Part shown: one piece after another, positions 31,574 through 43,190 of the stretch
Position numbering within the stretch: the stretch's first letter is position 1
Layout: each line of letters starts with the position of its first letter
Source: Irpex lacteus
Lineage: Eukaryota > Basidiomycota > Agaricomycetes > Polyporales > Irpicaceae
DNA: 64,000 nucleotides
Direction: 5' to 3'
NCBI GenBank assembly: GCA_001986395.2
Contig: MQVO02000006.1
Location: forward strand, 620,001-684,000
Made by a program: the position numbers and the translations under genes
Notes under the pieces: model-generated
Database searches by the model: none
What the model saw: the letters and a program-made list of their open reading frames with translations, nothing else
What the model was told of the DNA's origin: nothing

Positions 31574-31581
31574 TATATATA
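31574..31581 (-). promoter_or_regulatory. TATA box of BRI3-like copy B
   Basis: TATATATA lies about 100 nt upstream of the copy B ATG. It is palindromic, so the strand is taken from the gene. Confidence 0.5.
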
Positions 31582-31690
31582 CCAGCAACAATTCCGAAAT
31601 ACACAGCAATCTAATGTATGCATTGCAATCCAGGGTGAATGTTCATAAGAGACGCACCGTGATAACGTTGCTAGTGGGCGCCCAGCGCTG

Positions 31691-32257
31691 ATGTTATTTG
31701 AACCTAGCCCGCTTAGCCTAGTAAACACCACAAACGTGGAGTCTTGTCGCCTACACAGACCTGTGCCTGCATCTGGTGACAACGAGTTAATTTCAGGAAC
31801 CCACGGGTCCTCTCTCGTGAAGGAGTATACCGGTGCCGTCGTGCTGTGTGCACAGGATGTTGAAGAGGTTGGAGCGACACATCGCATTGGCTTCGAGCAC
31901 CGTATACCATTAGAACGCGTACCAGTCAGTCGGGGTATTCGCATGGCGAGTGGTGGTGTTTTACTGTATGTGCGAGCAGCCGACTTTAGAGCAGTATTCC
32001 GAATGCGCGGAGCAAACTTGAAGTGCGCATCGCTAACACCGCCAGCGATGACTCGGCGCATTGCTTCCAGGTTTGATGTTTTGGGGTTGGCGACAGAATC
32101 AGCGATGTACATCATCTTTCCTGGGGTGTTCAACAAACTGAAGTATGCCGAGCGGACCAAAACGAGGGGTTCTCTACTTCAATATAGGGGCGGATGTGAT
32201 CGAGTGTGTCTGAGTTCTCATCGCCGCCGAGATACGCTCGGCGAGAGCGGGCAGTGA
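31691..32257 (+). CDS. Hypothetical 188-residue frame with an open antisense frame
   Basis: An ATG-started, intronless frame gives MLFEPSPLSLVNTTNVESCR... and passes through GSSLVKEYTGAVVLCAQDVE and MYIIFPGVFNKLKYAERT. I recognise no domain, signal peptide or membrane helix. On the opposite strand a 222-codon frame (31492-32160) is also open, but it starts at TTG. Two long opposing frames here suggest either a real gene with a lucky antisense frame or base composition that avoids stops. The codon mix is not clearly biased. It is intronless, unlike nearly every gene around it, which lowers confidence. Confidence 0.25.
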   Translation: MLFEPSPLSLVNTTNVESCRLHRPVPASGDNELISGTHGSSLVKEYTGAVVLCAQDVEEVGATHRIGFEHRIPLERVPVSRGIRMASGGVLLYVRAADFRAVFRMRGANLKCASLTPPAMTRRIASRFDVLGLATESAMYIIFPGVFNKLKYAERTKTRGSLLQYRGGCDRVCLSSHRRRDTLGESGQ

Positions 32258-32747
32258 GCAATGATGAAAAAATTGCGCCCATATAGGAACGTTGCGAAGG
32301 ACGTGAGACCGCAAACACTCTTGAGACTTCCGAATGTTCAAGCTTGAGGGTGAAACGCGGGCAAATCTTCCAGGAGTCGAAGGTGGGCGTGAAGCGGTGC
32401 TACGGTGTTAAATATTTGAATCCTTGCTGACCCTAGATAGTCATGTATCCTCTACCAATCTAATAGATGTGAGAACAATATTGGACACATATGCACCTTG
32501 GTGAATGGTTATCTTGAGAGTCTTGCCCAGGCTACCGAACAGTGTGGCAGTGACTCGATGTGGTGGCAGTGAACAAAACAGCAGTTGCCTATAACAGCAA
32601 TCATCCGGCGGTATTGCGGCCCGGTTGATCCGTCTCTGCAAGAGAAATCGAGTTCCTGTCCACAACTGGCGCCTCGGCTTCAAAACAACTCTGGTGTCAG
32701 AAAATACGGGATTGTTTCACGCAGCATACTACTCTGCAAATAAGGCC

Positions 32748-34363
32748 ATGTCGGAGGCGACTGCACAGGCCCATACGATACCGCACCTGCCAGCAAATCC
32801 TACCACCGTGCACGAGACCAGCACTAATTTGACCGCATCTTCCTCTCGTACATCATTATGTGCAATCTGCACTACGAAGACCGCAATATACACCTGCCCA
32901 CGATGCCAAGTGCGGACCTGCTCTTTACCATGCTCTACCGCACATAAGACTGCAGGCGAAGGATGCTCAGGGATACGAAACAAGGCGGCGTACATTCCAA
33001 TGAACCAGTATGGCTACATGGCGTTGATGGACGATTATGTCTTTCTGGAAGAGGTTGGTAGGAGTGTAGGAGAGTGGGGCAAGGAAATCGTGACCGGCGG
33101 ATATCAGGCCAGCAGTGGTAATACGCGAGACCGAGGACGCGGTAGGGGTAGAGGAAGAGGAAGAGGTCGCGGTCGTGGCGCAGGCGGCCCAACACTCAAG
33201 GCGGACGGTACAAGGTCAAAAAGAGATGTTCTCAAGATGGAGCTCGACTTTATGGACATTGAGATGGATCAGCTACCTATTGGTATGGAGAGACGAATAT
33301 TGAACCAATCCACATGGGACTTCAGGTGTGTATTCTGCCTACATAACCACTCCACGCCATACTGACTCGTATCAGTGCTAAAACTGCACTGCTCACAATC
33401 GAGTTCGTCTTCCACCCTCCGCGCTTTCTCGACTCTACCGTCTCTACCGCCCGGCAACCCACACGCATGCTGACACACCGAAACCGCCTTGACCGTTCGA
33501 TCATGGTTAACCTCTCCACACGCCTCAGCGAGAGGTCCGCGTCCAAGAAGAAAGAGAAACCCCTGCCAGACTGGCTCGTTGAACTAGTACAACCTACCCC
33601 AGAAGACCCAGATGCGTTCGTCAAGCCGACATGCGTCATGCAGACAAAACTCGATCCGCTTGCGTCCATATCGTCTGGCCGTTATAATGGTCATTCGGGG
33701 TTGAGGCCGGGTCATGTCACTCGCCAGGCGTACTACAAACTTGATTATGGTGTACCGTTGACCGAGGCATTGAAGCACAAGAACTTTGTCGAGTACCCGA
33801 CGATCGAGGTGTGGGAAGATGGTTCTTTCGAAGGAATTATCGTGGACGATAAGGGGTCTGTGGTCCTCCGGGATGGCGATTTGGATGAGGAGTTGGATGG
33901 TGGGCGGAAACGAAAACGGCGGAAGATGGGTGTGAAGGAAGGGAAGAAGGCACTTGGGGGCCTGTTAGGCGGTTATGGAAGTGAAACTGAAGGCAGTGGG
34001 ACAGAGGATGGCAAGGAGGAGGAGAACGTGTTCAACCTCTTATCTGGGTATGCGGGAAGTGGCGACGAAGACGACGGACAGCCCGATGATCAGGCCAGAA
34101 AAGCCTTCGAGAGTCAATTCGATTATGAGCTTGGGGATGAGGACGCAGAAGGGGAGACGGATGATGGCGAGGAAGACGAAGACGATGAAGGGGCAGAAGA
34201 ACAGGATGCCGCCAGGAATGACCCTGAAGCTCTGGCTAAGTTGCTTCAGGAGCTTCGACAAGCGGGCGCATTGCGAGAACCCTCAGCAAGTGGACGGATA
34301 GCTGCCTTTGGAGACGCTGAAGACGAAGTTGACTGGGGTGATTCTGATGATGACGGAGTGTAA
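32748..34363 (+). CDS. BCD1: Box C/D snoRNP assembly protein Bcd1 (HIT zinc finger)
   Basis: Bcd1 (ZNHIT6) stabilises box C/D snoRNAs and helps assemble their RNPs in the nucleus, so it feeds rRNA modification. The zf-HIT domain reads CAICTTKTAIYTCPRCQVRT then CSLPCSTAHKTAGEGCSG, with all zinc ligands, followed by YIPMNQYGYMALMDDYVFLE, a Bcd1 hallmark. An RG-repeat block lies at 33132-33179. One intron (about 33326-33375) joins WDFSAKTALLTIEFVF. The second half has LPDWLVELVQPTPEDPDAFV and YYKLDYGVPLTEALKHKNFV, the conserved C-terminal module, then a strongly acidic tail ending DEVDWGDSDDDGV. Length is about 520 residues. The start at 32748 is the first ATG in frame; the frame is open upstream, but only from non-ATG codons. 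The acidic tail and RG block could bind basic proteins or RNA; this is inference. Confidence 0.93.
33132..33179 (+). repeat. Eight Arg-Gly repeats inside BCD1
   Basis: 48 nt encode eight consecutive RG dipeptides using mixed codons (CGA, CGC, AGG, AGA, CGT with GGN). Codon mixing suggests the protein repeat is kept by selection rather than by recent DNA slippage. RG boxes often bind RNA and are methylated on Arg. Confidence 0.85.
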
Positions 34364-34420
34364 TTGTCCTGGCAACGCTGTTATCCTGCTTTATCCATTG
34401 CGTTCCAGCTCTTTCATGTA

Positions 34421-35254
34421 TCAGACATCTTGCCGCCTCAAATCGAGGAGGCCCTTCATAAGTAGTTGGACCTCGAGTACAGCATCTATCCAGCGACCGA
34501 GTGGGGTCTCTTGCGTGTTGCGTACGGGCGTTGCAGTCTTCACCTCTACTTCCCATAGTGTATCTGTCTGAGCCGGTAAAGGTTTCTGTGTCCTAGGGTC
34601 GACCTACAACCCTCGTCAGCAAGGCCAAAAATAATGTGCAATGAGCTGAAAGGTATACCTGCTCCTGTTGGAACATTTGAATAACCAAGCCCCGCCTACG
34701 GAAGATGTAGCCTCTCTTGTAAATCTGTGATCTTCGGCTAGAGTAATCACAATGAGCACTTCGACTTTATGAAGTATTGTATTTGGAGAGCATACAAGTA
34801 GCCGAGTGCAGATGCGAAACTGAGTGCATCTCCAACGACCTGGCATGTTGCCCACGGTCGCACCGTGGCCTCCGGGTGCGTGCGAACCGGCTCTGGTCTT
34901 AGGTAGGAGTACAGGATCCTGTAGTAACATAAGAAAAACAAAACCTGTACATAGGATACGTGCGTACCATTTTGGATCCTGTTCAAGTAGCTCCTTCTTT
35001 GCACGCAGGAGGACAGGCTCTGTACCTGACTCGCGCTGATACTGAGCGTCGTATGGTTCAAAGACGATTTCGCGTGTGTGCATCTTCGTGGCTGACTCGC
35101 TGTTAAGTGTTATACGGTTCATTATAGCTGTTAAATACACGTTTCAGAGCTTTCTAGCGTAGAAATACTGGTGTGAGCATTCAGCATGCTTACCTGGGAG
35201 ATCTTTAGCGAAGAATTCTCCGAACAACGCGACTTCGTACGTGTTCGCGCTCAT
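34421..35254 (-). CDS. MED18: Mediator complex subunit 18
   Basis: Med18 (yeast Srb5) belongs to the Mediator head module and contacts RNA polymerase II machinery. The start MSANTYEVALFGEFFAKDLP is followed by LMNRITLNSESATKMHTREI and VFEPYDAQYQRESGTEPVLL, the family N-terminal block. Later exons give a VRPWATCQVVGDALSFASAL block and RRGYIFRRRGLVIQMFQQEQ. The end has VDPRTQKPL, LWEVEVKTATPV and LMKGLLDLRRQDV, matching the beta-barrel fold and C-terminal helix of Med18. About five exons encode roughly 220-230 residues; introns are short. Sequence divergence in this family is high, so I rely on the order of several motifs. The gene is divergent from VPS52 (269 bp between starts) and converges with BCD1 at 57 bp. 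Confidence 0.85.
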
Positions 35255-35523
35255 TGCTGGATACAAGATACGAATTAATTCATACTGGTAATATAATTTC
35301 TGGAATAGGGAGCCAGGTAAAATTACTTACCTGGTGAACAGTGTTGGGGACAGCCAATGAACGAATGCAAGATGCGATCAGCTCAAAATACGATCATTGA
35401 GGGCGCATCACACTTGCCACGTGGAACAACGTCAAAGGGCGCGCCGAGGACTCGGCAGTCGTGTCTAAGTGACCACCACCACCTACATAGTCACCACTAC
35501 CCTCTACCAGTGTTATCCGTATA
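35255..35523. promoter_or_regulatory. Bidirectional promoter, MED18 / VPS52
   Basis: 269 bp separate the two divergent ATGs. No TATA element stands out. Both transcripts must start here. Confidence 0.55.
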
Positions 35524-37959
35524 ATGTCGGAACAACGTGAGTCTTGTAGCCTTCAATCAAATGGTCGAAGCTTCATTCATAACGGGTGCTTTTGCTACAG
35601 CTGCCGTCGCGTCCACCTCGGATTCACAAGACACGCGCAACAGTACTCAGCCACCTATCTCATGTAAGAGCCAGTGAGGAGGTTAGTATAAAAGTTGCTG
35701 AGCACATCACCAGAAGACCGCTCACGCGCGAAGGAATTCGTTGAACTACATGAGCAAGTGCAGGTATGTACTCTGGCCCAAACTTGATGGTGCATCACGC
35801 TAACATGTCCATAACAGACCAGCGTGAACCTTCTCGATACGCTGGAATCGTTTCTATCAACGTTCCAGAAGGATCTCTCAGCAGTATCTGGCCAAATATC
35901 CGACTTGCAGGATCGAAGCAAGGATATTGACAACCGATTGAAGAGTAGGAGGGTACGTCATAAGTAAAGGAACATTGGCAACTTGTGCTGACTGCCCACG
36001 TAGAAAATCGAGAAGCCGCTGTCCAATTTACTTGTGGATCTCACCATACCTCCGCCTCTTGCGACTATCATCCTTGACACATCTGTGGGCGATCCATGGA
36101 TAGAAGCTATCCAGGAATTTGAACGCAGGCTGGAAGCGTTGAAACTGCGAGGGAGAGTGAAGGCCGCGAGGGATCTCCATGAAGTTGCAGAAGGACTGCG
36201 GATAGTGGTCAGTACAATGTGAATCCATCATTGGCTTCTATTGGTTTTGACTTTTATAGGCTGCGACGAAACTTCGCGTACATTTTCTTGCGCTATTGAA
36301 CCCAATACGTACGAGCATGACGACCAACCTCAGTGTCCTTCAAACATCTGTCTTCTTGAAATATCGGCCGCTGTTTATCTTCCTGCAACGACAAGCTCCC
36401 AACGTTGCAAATGAGGTACAAAGGGCATACGTCGGCACGGTGCGAACATATTTTGAAACGGGCTTCAGACGGTATATCAGGAGTCTGGGATGGATCAAGG
36501 TTATTGTTCTCTTATCCTCATCAACAGCTTTTTTCTGATTGCGAATACAGGCGCGAACTACAGAACGCACCGAGACGATTGTGGTTGGTGCTGGGGAGGG
36601 TGGACCCGAACCTGACGTTGGGGTAGACCGCTTGGCCCATGCCCGAATAGATGGTCCTGGACCTGTTCTGGCGTACATGGCTGAACAGAAGACACACGTA
36701 AGTTCAATATGCTGATACTCACGTTACGTCTTTTCTAATGTTACCTCGTTACAGAAAGAGCCTATTGAAGCTCTTGTGCGCTCCCTTCTGCTAGTTCTCC
36801 TCGACAACGGGACAGCAGAGTGGACATTCATCATGTCATTCTTTTCTCAACCGCCTCCGATACTTCCTCAACCACCTGTGCTGTCGAAACAAAATTCCGA
36901 GACAAGCTCGATGCTACTTTCTCCCGACCAGATGAGCTCTCCAACTCGCCCGGACTTCGATGACACAAGAAGCAACGGCTCAGAAGTGGGATGGACGCCT
37001 CGGGCCAGGTTAACTAGTATAAACAGTGTGATTGGGCAAACATTACCGCTGTCGGCTTCCATAGCGTCCGGACTAAGTGGAGAACTAAAGGAGGCGAAGG
37101 AAGAGTTAGGTGCTCTCAGCACCGTATGGAAGCAGATTTTTGATCCAGTGTTGGAATACTGTCAGGTGAAGAGCACTTTTGTTCTACCCTACTCTTCGAC
37201 TAACATCGGGCATGGTAGACATTTTTGACGTCTGCTGTGGTCCCACATCCGACCGTTCCGCTTCTGACGATTATTCGACTTACGGAGGATGTGATGCTCG
37301 AGGTCCAAAAGCGAGGTTGTACCCCACTAGAGACGTTCATCTTCACAACCAGATTGAAGATGTGGCCGGTGTGGCAGAAGGGTATGGCGGACCATATTGA
37401 CGGAGTAAAGAGACTGGCAGAGGGTGAGTAGAACCTGTATCGATAGAGAAACGAGTTCACTAACATTACCACAGGCACCTCGGCAACCACCCTCGGCTCC
37501 ATGTTCAGGAAGGTCACCACCAGCGATGCCGCTGTGAAGAACGTGAGTCTTATGACGAGGTCACCGACACGCATAAACTGACGGCTCACCTTTAGATTTG
37601 TCACCGTTATGCTGTCATGTTTAACTCCTGCGTTAGCTTGACAAGCCAGCAGGAGGAGACTATGATCTTCAACAAGTAAGAAGGAAACCCCATCTCATTA
37701 CATTCTAAACTTACGTACCTGCCGCAGCTTGCTCCGTCTCCGACAGGAAGTTGTGAAGCTCGTCACCAACCACACGGACAAGATTGCTGACCCCAACGGT
37801 AAAGCGACTGCACAGGCTACATTCTCCGAGGCCGTGTTACAAGTGTTGAGCGATGGGGCTCATCCTGTCAGCCATCCAAAGGCGCAAAGCGAGATAGCAT
37901 TCTGGAAGGAGAGGGAGGAGCAAGCGAGGAGGCGTATACAGAGCTCACGACGTCGTTGA
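35524..37959 (+). CDS. VPS52: Vps52, GARP tethering complex subunit
   Basis: Vps52 is a core subunit of the GARP complex that tethers endosome-derived vesicles at the trans-Golgi network. The first coding exon is 13 nt (MSEQ). Key blocks are SAVSGQISDLQDRSKDIDNR, the KPLSNLLVDLTIPPPLATII stretch, and EFERRLEALKLRGRVKAARD in the N-terminal coiled coil. The middle contains FLKYRPLFIFLQRQAPNVAN, AYVGTVRTYFETGFRRYIRS and LVRSLLLVLLDNGTAEWTFI. A Ser/Pro-rich insert lies around 36840-37020. Later exons carry PLLTIIRLTEDVMLEVQKRG, CHRYAVMFNSCVSLTSQQEE and the C-terminus ending RIQSSRRR. About 14 exons yield roughly 690 residues, normal for fungal Vps52. No defect is seen. Small exons around 37478-37540 are supported by the frame only. 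Confidence 0.9.
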
Positions 37960-38345
37960 TTCTTCAGATAGCCACCTATTTATTCACTGCGCTGACAATG
38001 TTCATTCTGGCTTCATCATACAACATGACGGCAAATTTCATAGCACAGTGCATTGGAGTGACCGAGGTGATTTACCGTACTTCATGGCACGCGTGTTCGA
38101 AAATAAACAATGCAGAGAAGATTGAAAACAGGATAAACCAATAGAATGAGTGTACGAGGATCCTCTAATGTCCCAATATGCAGAATAGACGATATAGCAG
38201 AGAAATAAAGACGAAAGTGAGAGAAAGTAGTGTTCGACGCGTGCGAGGTGGTCTCACTACGTTTTGTATGGCGGTACTAGATTCGAGGTAGAGCTATGAT
38301 AGCAATAAGCAAGGCGCGATGAGAAGCACCACCCTGAGGTTGAAC
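37960..38345. other. Convergent intergenic region, VPS52 / EFR3
   Basis: 386 bp between 3' ends. No coding frame of note. It would hold both 3' UTRs and possibly a further EFR3 exon if the donor at its stop is used. Confidence 0.45.
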
Positions 38346-41300
38346 TTACCGTTGTTCTGGTCTCTTCATGGCGAAAGACGGCCGGAGCATGCCAACGCCA
38401 TTCGTCTTCCCAATGCCCAACTTGTTCAACACATCCTTGACCTCTCCAGGCCCCGCGAGCTTATTCCTCTGCGAGGTCCTCGAGCGAACAGGTGTCAGCT
38501 TGAGCGCATCTCCGTGTGTTACTGAGGTATGATCAAAAGTAGATATCGACCCCGCCGTCTCACGAAGGTTGGGGTTTGACATGCTACTTCGCCCTTCCAA
38601 GGCCTCACGCAGGTCGGTGACACCCACACCGCGCGTTGACCGGGCGAGACTGGCTCGTGAGAGGTTATCGATGTGCATGAATGCTGGCGGGACTTTGACT
38701 AAAGGTGCGAGCGCGTCTGCACGGAAGTCCCCGTTATTGGACGATGCTTCGACCGCTTTCAGTGCACGCATCATGAGCCACAGGAAAATAAAACACAGGT
38801 TACATGCACGTACCATCTCGGAAAGCGGATTCTGCAGACCACGGTACACTGAACTTGCGCAGTAGGCCTTGACGGTCGAGACCTGTGGCGTCCTGAACAG
38901 TCTTATTCGAGACAATGGCGAGGATGAGAGTCTCGGGATCAAGTAGCGCATATGTCTTGCTCGAAGCTACATTCTCCGGTATGGGCGCGGGTGTGAAACG
39001 GTCGCGGAACTCGCCTGGTTCCAAGGTAGGTAGTGGAGGAAGGATTGTTTCCACTTCCGCCGGTGTACCCTGCAAAGCGGCTGATTAGACTTGAACTAGG
39101 AATCCAGACAACGACACTTACCCCGTTTATGATCTCCAAAATTTCTGGACAATCCCACACCTTGGCCAGTGTGGACCACGCAGATACGAGTAGCTCTCTG
39201 AGAGCAGCTATTCGTGGTGTGATAGCTTCAGAGCCATCCGGTTGAATGGCCGAGTTCAGGGCCAGCAACATCGGCACGCCAGTCAACAGCCCACGCACAG
39301 GAAGATGAGTAAATGCTGCTGTAACAACCGCCAGTGCGTTGCCATAATCTGATAACGTCGCAGACACGGGTGTCGATGCGGTGAGTTTTGAGGGTACATG
39401 TTGGAGTAGACGCTGCATAACCGACACCTTGCGCGTCCTGGGTATAGCTAGCGAACGGCGAATCTGTGGCACAGCATCCGTGAGGTCCTGCATGTTGCTC
39501 TCGTCCGTCGCCACAGTCGAGGGTGCGACATCGCCGTTCACTGAATGCCGTGAAGATGGAGCGGTGTTGGCAGGAGGAAAGCCTAGGTTAGAAGAGGTGG
39601 CAAGGACGTAAAGGTGTGCGTGAAGCGAATTGAGCAGTCGAGTGGTGTTATCGCCGTGCAAGACAGTGTAATTGACGTTCGCCTGCTGAACCGGACCATC
39701 AGCAAGAGGTCGCATGCGTTTGACCCCATCTGTGTCGGTGACATCCCACAATTTTGGGATCTCTCTCTCCAGATAGGATACAAGGGTGGCAGAGTAGTCC
39801 GCTCGCACTGCATAGTCACTGTCGCAAAGCAGGGATATCGTATCTTGCCAGACGTCCGGTGAAACGTTCCTTCTTCGTGGCGCTTTCTGAGCCCCTTTGG
39901 GCTCCGTACTTCCATGCCCCGTACTACTTCCACCAAGGACAGGGCTCGAAGGACCAGATTTCTGACCTTCTGCATCTGCATCGTCATGAATTTCGGCTGA
40001 ATGTATAAGGCCCAGCAAGCCTGCGAGAAGGTATCGGATGGCTTGAACCCGAGCCTTATTGTCGTCGTACTTGACGCCAGCAAGGAGACCAGTCGTCTCG
40101 ACAGCTACCAAGCGGCTGATAAGTTCTCCGGCAAGGTCCTGAATCTGTTCCGCGTAGTAGACATGTGTACCGAGAGAAGAGACGCCGCGCACAAGGGCAG
40201 GCAGAAGGGCGTCATCTGGGTCCTTGGATATCCGTCTCAGGGCGACGGTTATAAGACTCGAAATGATGTCAGAGGTGGATAGGTTCACCAGTGGTATCGG
40301 TGAGTTGAAGACCGCAGTTATCATGGCAGCCAAAGCTTTCGGTCGAGATATGTTCTTGGACGTGTCCTGATCCTGCATGAGACATTCGACGAGTCTCGTC
40401 GGAATGGCGTATCGATACTGGTATTGCGTCCACTCAGCAGCATGGACCACGAACCACGAGCAATGTTCTGTCTTGTCCCATGTATTCGCGTCGTTGAAGC
40501 AGTCGATAGCTGCTTGGATAGATATTGCGGCCTGACCACCGTTTGAGTGCCCAAACAAATAGGAAAGAGCTCGAATCGCAGCGTTTGCGACTTCTCGTGA
40601 AGATGGCCCGTCTTCACCAGCGATGTGTAGATGTATTGAAGCAGCACGTCGTTCCATAGCTGGCCGATTCCGGAATTCGCCCATCTGCGAAGTGTTGGGT
40701 TGTACCTTCACTTTACTTGCTCTGCAGTAGTTTGTGATCAATAAACACATGTCACACGAGCGGCAAGTCGGAAGACATACTCTTGCTCCAGCTGAGCGAC
40801 ATCCTCGTCAAGTAGTGGTATTAGAAGCGCGGGTATAAGCGTTGATATTTGCATCTTGAGCTGTGTTGTTGAATTGTACAGAGCTTCTGAGGTCACTACA
40901 CCACTCAGAGCGGCCAAACCGACAAGCCGCGTTCTGCGGATCTCATGATATTGTCAGCGCAGTCCCCCGAGAGAGAAATACAGCGTGTCTCACCGACTTG
41001 TTACTTCCTTATCTCCAGTGTCGGCCCTGCCCATCAGGGAGAAAACTTGAATGCAGGACATGTAGTCCTGCGCGACGTGCTGGTCTACTTCAATAAGATG
41101 CCCATCTGTATACGTCGTCCAAGCTGTGAACTACAAATTCTGTCACTTGATAGTTTGCAATATACTTGATCATAGCACTTACGACACTCCCAGCCCTCGC
41201 GGCAACCTCCAGGTCGGAAGACAGAGCAGACAGAGTTACGCTCACAGATGTTAGGAGAGACCCTGTGAGAAGAGCGAGATCACGGCGACATTCGATAGCC

Positions 41301-41629
41301 AGAGCTTTGATAATGGCCAACGTAATCAGGAGCGACCTTTGAGGTAATTAGATAATCCAATGCGAGGTATATCCATATCTTGAAACATACGCTCTTGCTC
41401 GTAAGTTTCCGCCCTTTGCCTTGCGACTATCAATCTTCACTCTCCTCTCCAATTCGCTCGCAAGCTTATTGATCTTTCCCGGCCTATTGGAGGCATAGTA
41501 TGTCATGCGAGATAGTTCCTGAGAGTTCGGTCGATAATCCGGCCCTGAAGTCAAGAGAGCGGCATTGGGAGGGTAGCAAGCCGAGATGAGTTGGACATGA
41601 TTCGGAGTGAAAGGAAGATGCATGGGCAT
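38346..41629 (-). CDS. EFR3: Efr3, plasma-membrane scaffold for PI4-kinase
   Basis: Efr3 anchors the Stt4/Ypp1 phosphatidylinositol 4-kinase complex at the plasma membrane. The N-terminus MPMHLPFTPNHVQLISACYP and the block SQELSRMTYYASNRPGKINK, LASELERRV are diagnostic. Armadillo/HEAT-like helices follow (LAIIKALAIECRRDLALLTG, FTAWTTYTDGHLIEVDQ, and EVANAAIRALSYLFGHSNGG). A large exon (about 39130-40700) contains ALAAMITAVFNSPIPLVNLS and PLADGPVQQANVNYTVLHGD. The C-terminal part is Ser/Thr-rich and disordered, ending SFAMKRPEQR. About ten exons give roughly 950 residues. The stop codon TAA sits inside a perfect donor (CG|GTAAGTT), so an alternative C-terminus is possible. The N-terminal cysteine (ACYP, residue 18) could be a membrane-anchoring site; this is inference. 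Confidence 0.9.
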
Positions 41630-43190
41630 TTGGGTTGTTTAGAGCAATGGTAGTTATTGTAAATGAGAGTGGAAGTCCAAGAAGTTTCAGTTTATGTTAG
41701 ATAGAGTACGTTAATGTCGTGGCTTGAGTGGAACATGGAGGAGTCCGCACTGGAGTCCAAGCAGAGTCTAAGACCATGGCCGCCACCAGACTGCAATGAC
41801 GCTGGTGCACGTGGCGAATACTGGCGCTCTCGTTGGGGACCAGCTCAGACGAAGTTTCACGACGATTACAGTAGCACACAGAGGTACGAAAGAACAGAGT
41901 GAAGCATAATTTGTAGTGATAAGTTGGTCGTATCACAATTCGATGTCCTACTCATTGTAATGAATTCCACCACCATAGCCACGTGGCGAAGAATCCGTCA
42001 ATTTCAAGATTCACAGTAAGTGGGCCCCCAAACACTCTCATACTAATTCTTTTGTCTATTCTCGATGTCACCCAGTCTTACCCACTAGGTGGCGCAGGTG
42101 GGAATCATATTGCCTAGGCCGGGTAATCAAGCCCACTGGAGGATCGATTGAGACTTCCAGCTCCGAGTCCGTACTTCTCGGGACACGGGCGTGAAGCTTC
42201 AAAGAATAGGTAGCGCGAAATTGGTGCGAAAAGCTCGAAACAAAGACGCTTGGAACGCCACATCCAATACACCGCAGCCGCCTAGGGAACCTTGTGAGCA
42301 TCCAATTATCTCCATGCGTCCTTAGCATCAGACGAGAAGACTCACAAAAGAATCATCAGACGCCCTTGCAAGATCGTCATCAGCGACTGAAAGTGAGGCC
42401 CGCAAGAACAAGCGCCAGGCGTCGAGGCTATCGGTGCTCGGTCTGAAGACTGACATGCCGACACTCTGCTGCATGCGCTGCTTCGTGCATTCGAGATGTC
42501 CCAGAACAACGGAGAAGGACGGCGCGAGGGTTGATCATATGCATATGGATCCTCCCTGACTGGGGATAAAGTGCCGCAAGTTCCGATATGCCAGTGCTGA
42601 GCGAGAGCCTGAGTGAACGCCCGGTGTTGCTGTGGCGTACAGACGCGAGATATAGCAGTAAATTAACTCTGCGCTAGGAGTAAGTAGCCGATGTAATGAT
42701 ATGCTTCATATATACCTCTCAATCGATCGAGGTCATCCGGTATCTTTTTCGCCATGCAGTCGGAAACTTGAGCCTCGGACACAGGCCAGTCGCCCTAGCG
42801 GGCTCAGGATGAATATTAACGATCTGGCCAAGGAACCTCGGTTCCGCTCGTGCTGATCTGGTGCATGAGAGCGTCAGTCGGCGGTGCGGAAGACACTGGC
42901 GATAGAAGATGAACTCACCTCAAGCGCCATCCAATGCGATCCTGAATAATGGATCGAGTGTTATGCAGGTCACCTATACCTTTGACATCAGCGGGCTCAT
43001 CAAAAAAGTACACGTCAATGTAATGTGGACAATAAAAACAGGGTACCTGCGAGCAACACGTTGCTCCTGTTCATGTAAGGTCCGGCACATGCGGAAGCTG
43101 TAGGGGTTGTTCTAAGGCACATCACATCTATACTGCTACACGCGGGGAAACTCGAGTTCAAGTACAAAAATTCACTATTGGCCGCCGAGG
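41630..43190. other. Intergenic region with one doubtful gene
   Basis: 1.56 kb from the EFR3 promoter to the BRCT gene's 3' end. It contains the doubtful multi-exon gene at 42068-43110. Plus-strand frames here (for example 41714-41902) show no domain. No repeats are seen. Confidence 0.4.
42068..43110 (-). CDS. Hypothetical multi-exon gene, incomplete model
   Basis: Several minus-strand frames join across good splice sites, for example a segment NTRSIIQDRIGWRLRSARAE then PRFLGQIVNIHPEPARATG (intron about 42847-42916). Other blocks are DCMAKKIPDDLDRLR followed by a donor at about 42717, QSVGMSVFRPSTDSLDAWRL and FLRASLSVADDDLARASDDS, and a last frame with RRLRCIGCGVPSVFVSSF and STDSELEVSIDPPVGLITRP. 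I could not find one start and a fully in-frame chain, and I recognise no domain. It could be a poorly conserved gene, a decaying one, or an lncRNA with chance frames. The boundaries are approximate. Confidence 0.25.

Larger units (their letters stand above)
31474..32747. other. Region between BRI3-like copy B and BCD1
   Basis: 1.27 kb containing the copy B promoter, the long open frames around 31.5-32.3 kb on both strands (see the entry at 31691) and the BCD1 5' region. No repeat or RNA gene is seen. Confidence 0.45.

Noticed and set aside
31492..32160. 222-codon minus-strand frame
   Set aside because: Starts at TTG, has no ATG near its start, and no recognisable domain. The plus-strand frame is the better candidate.
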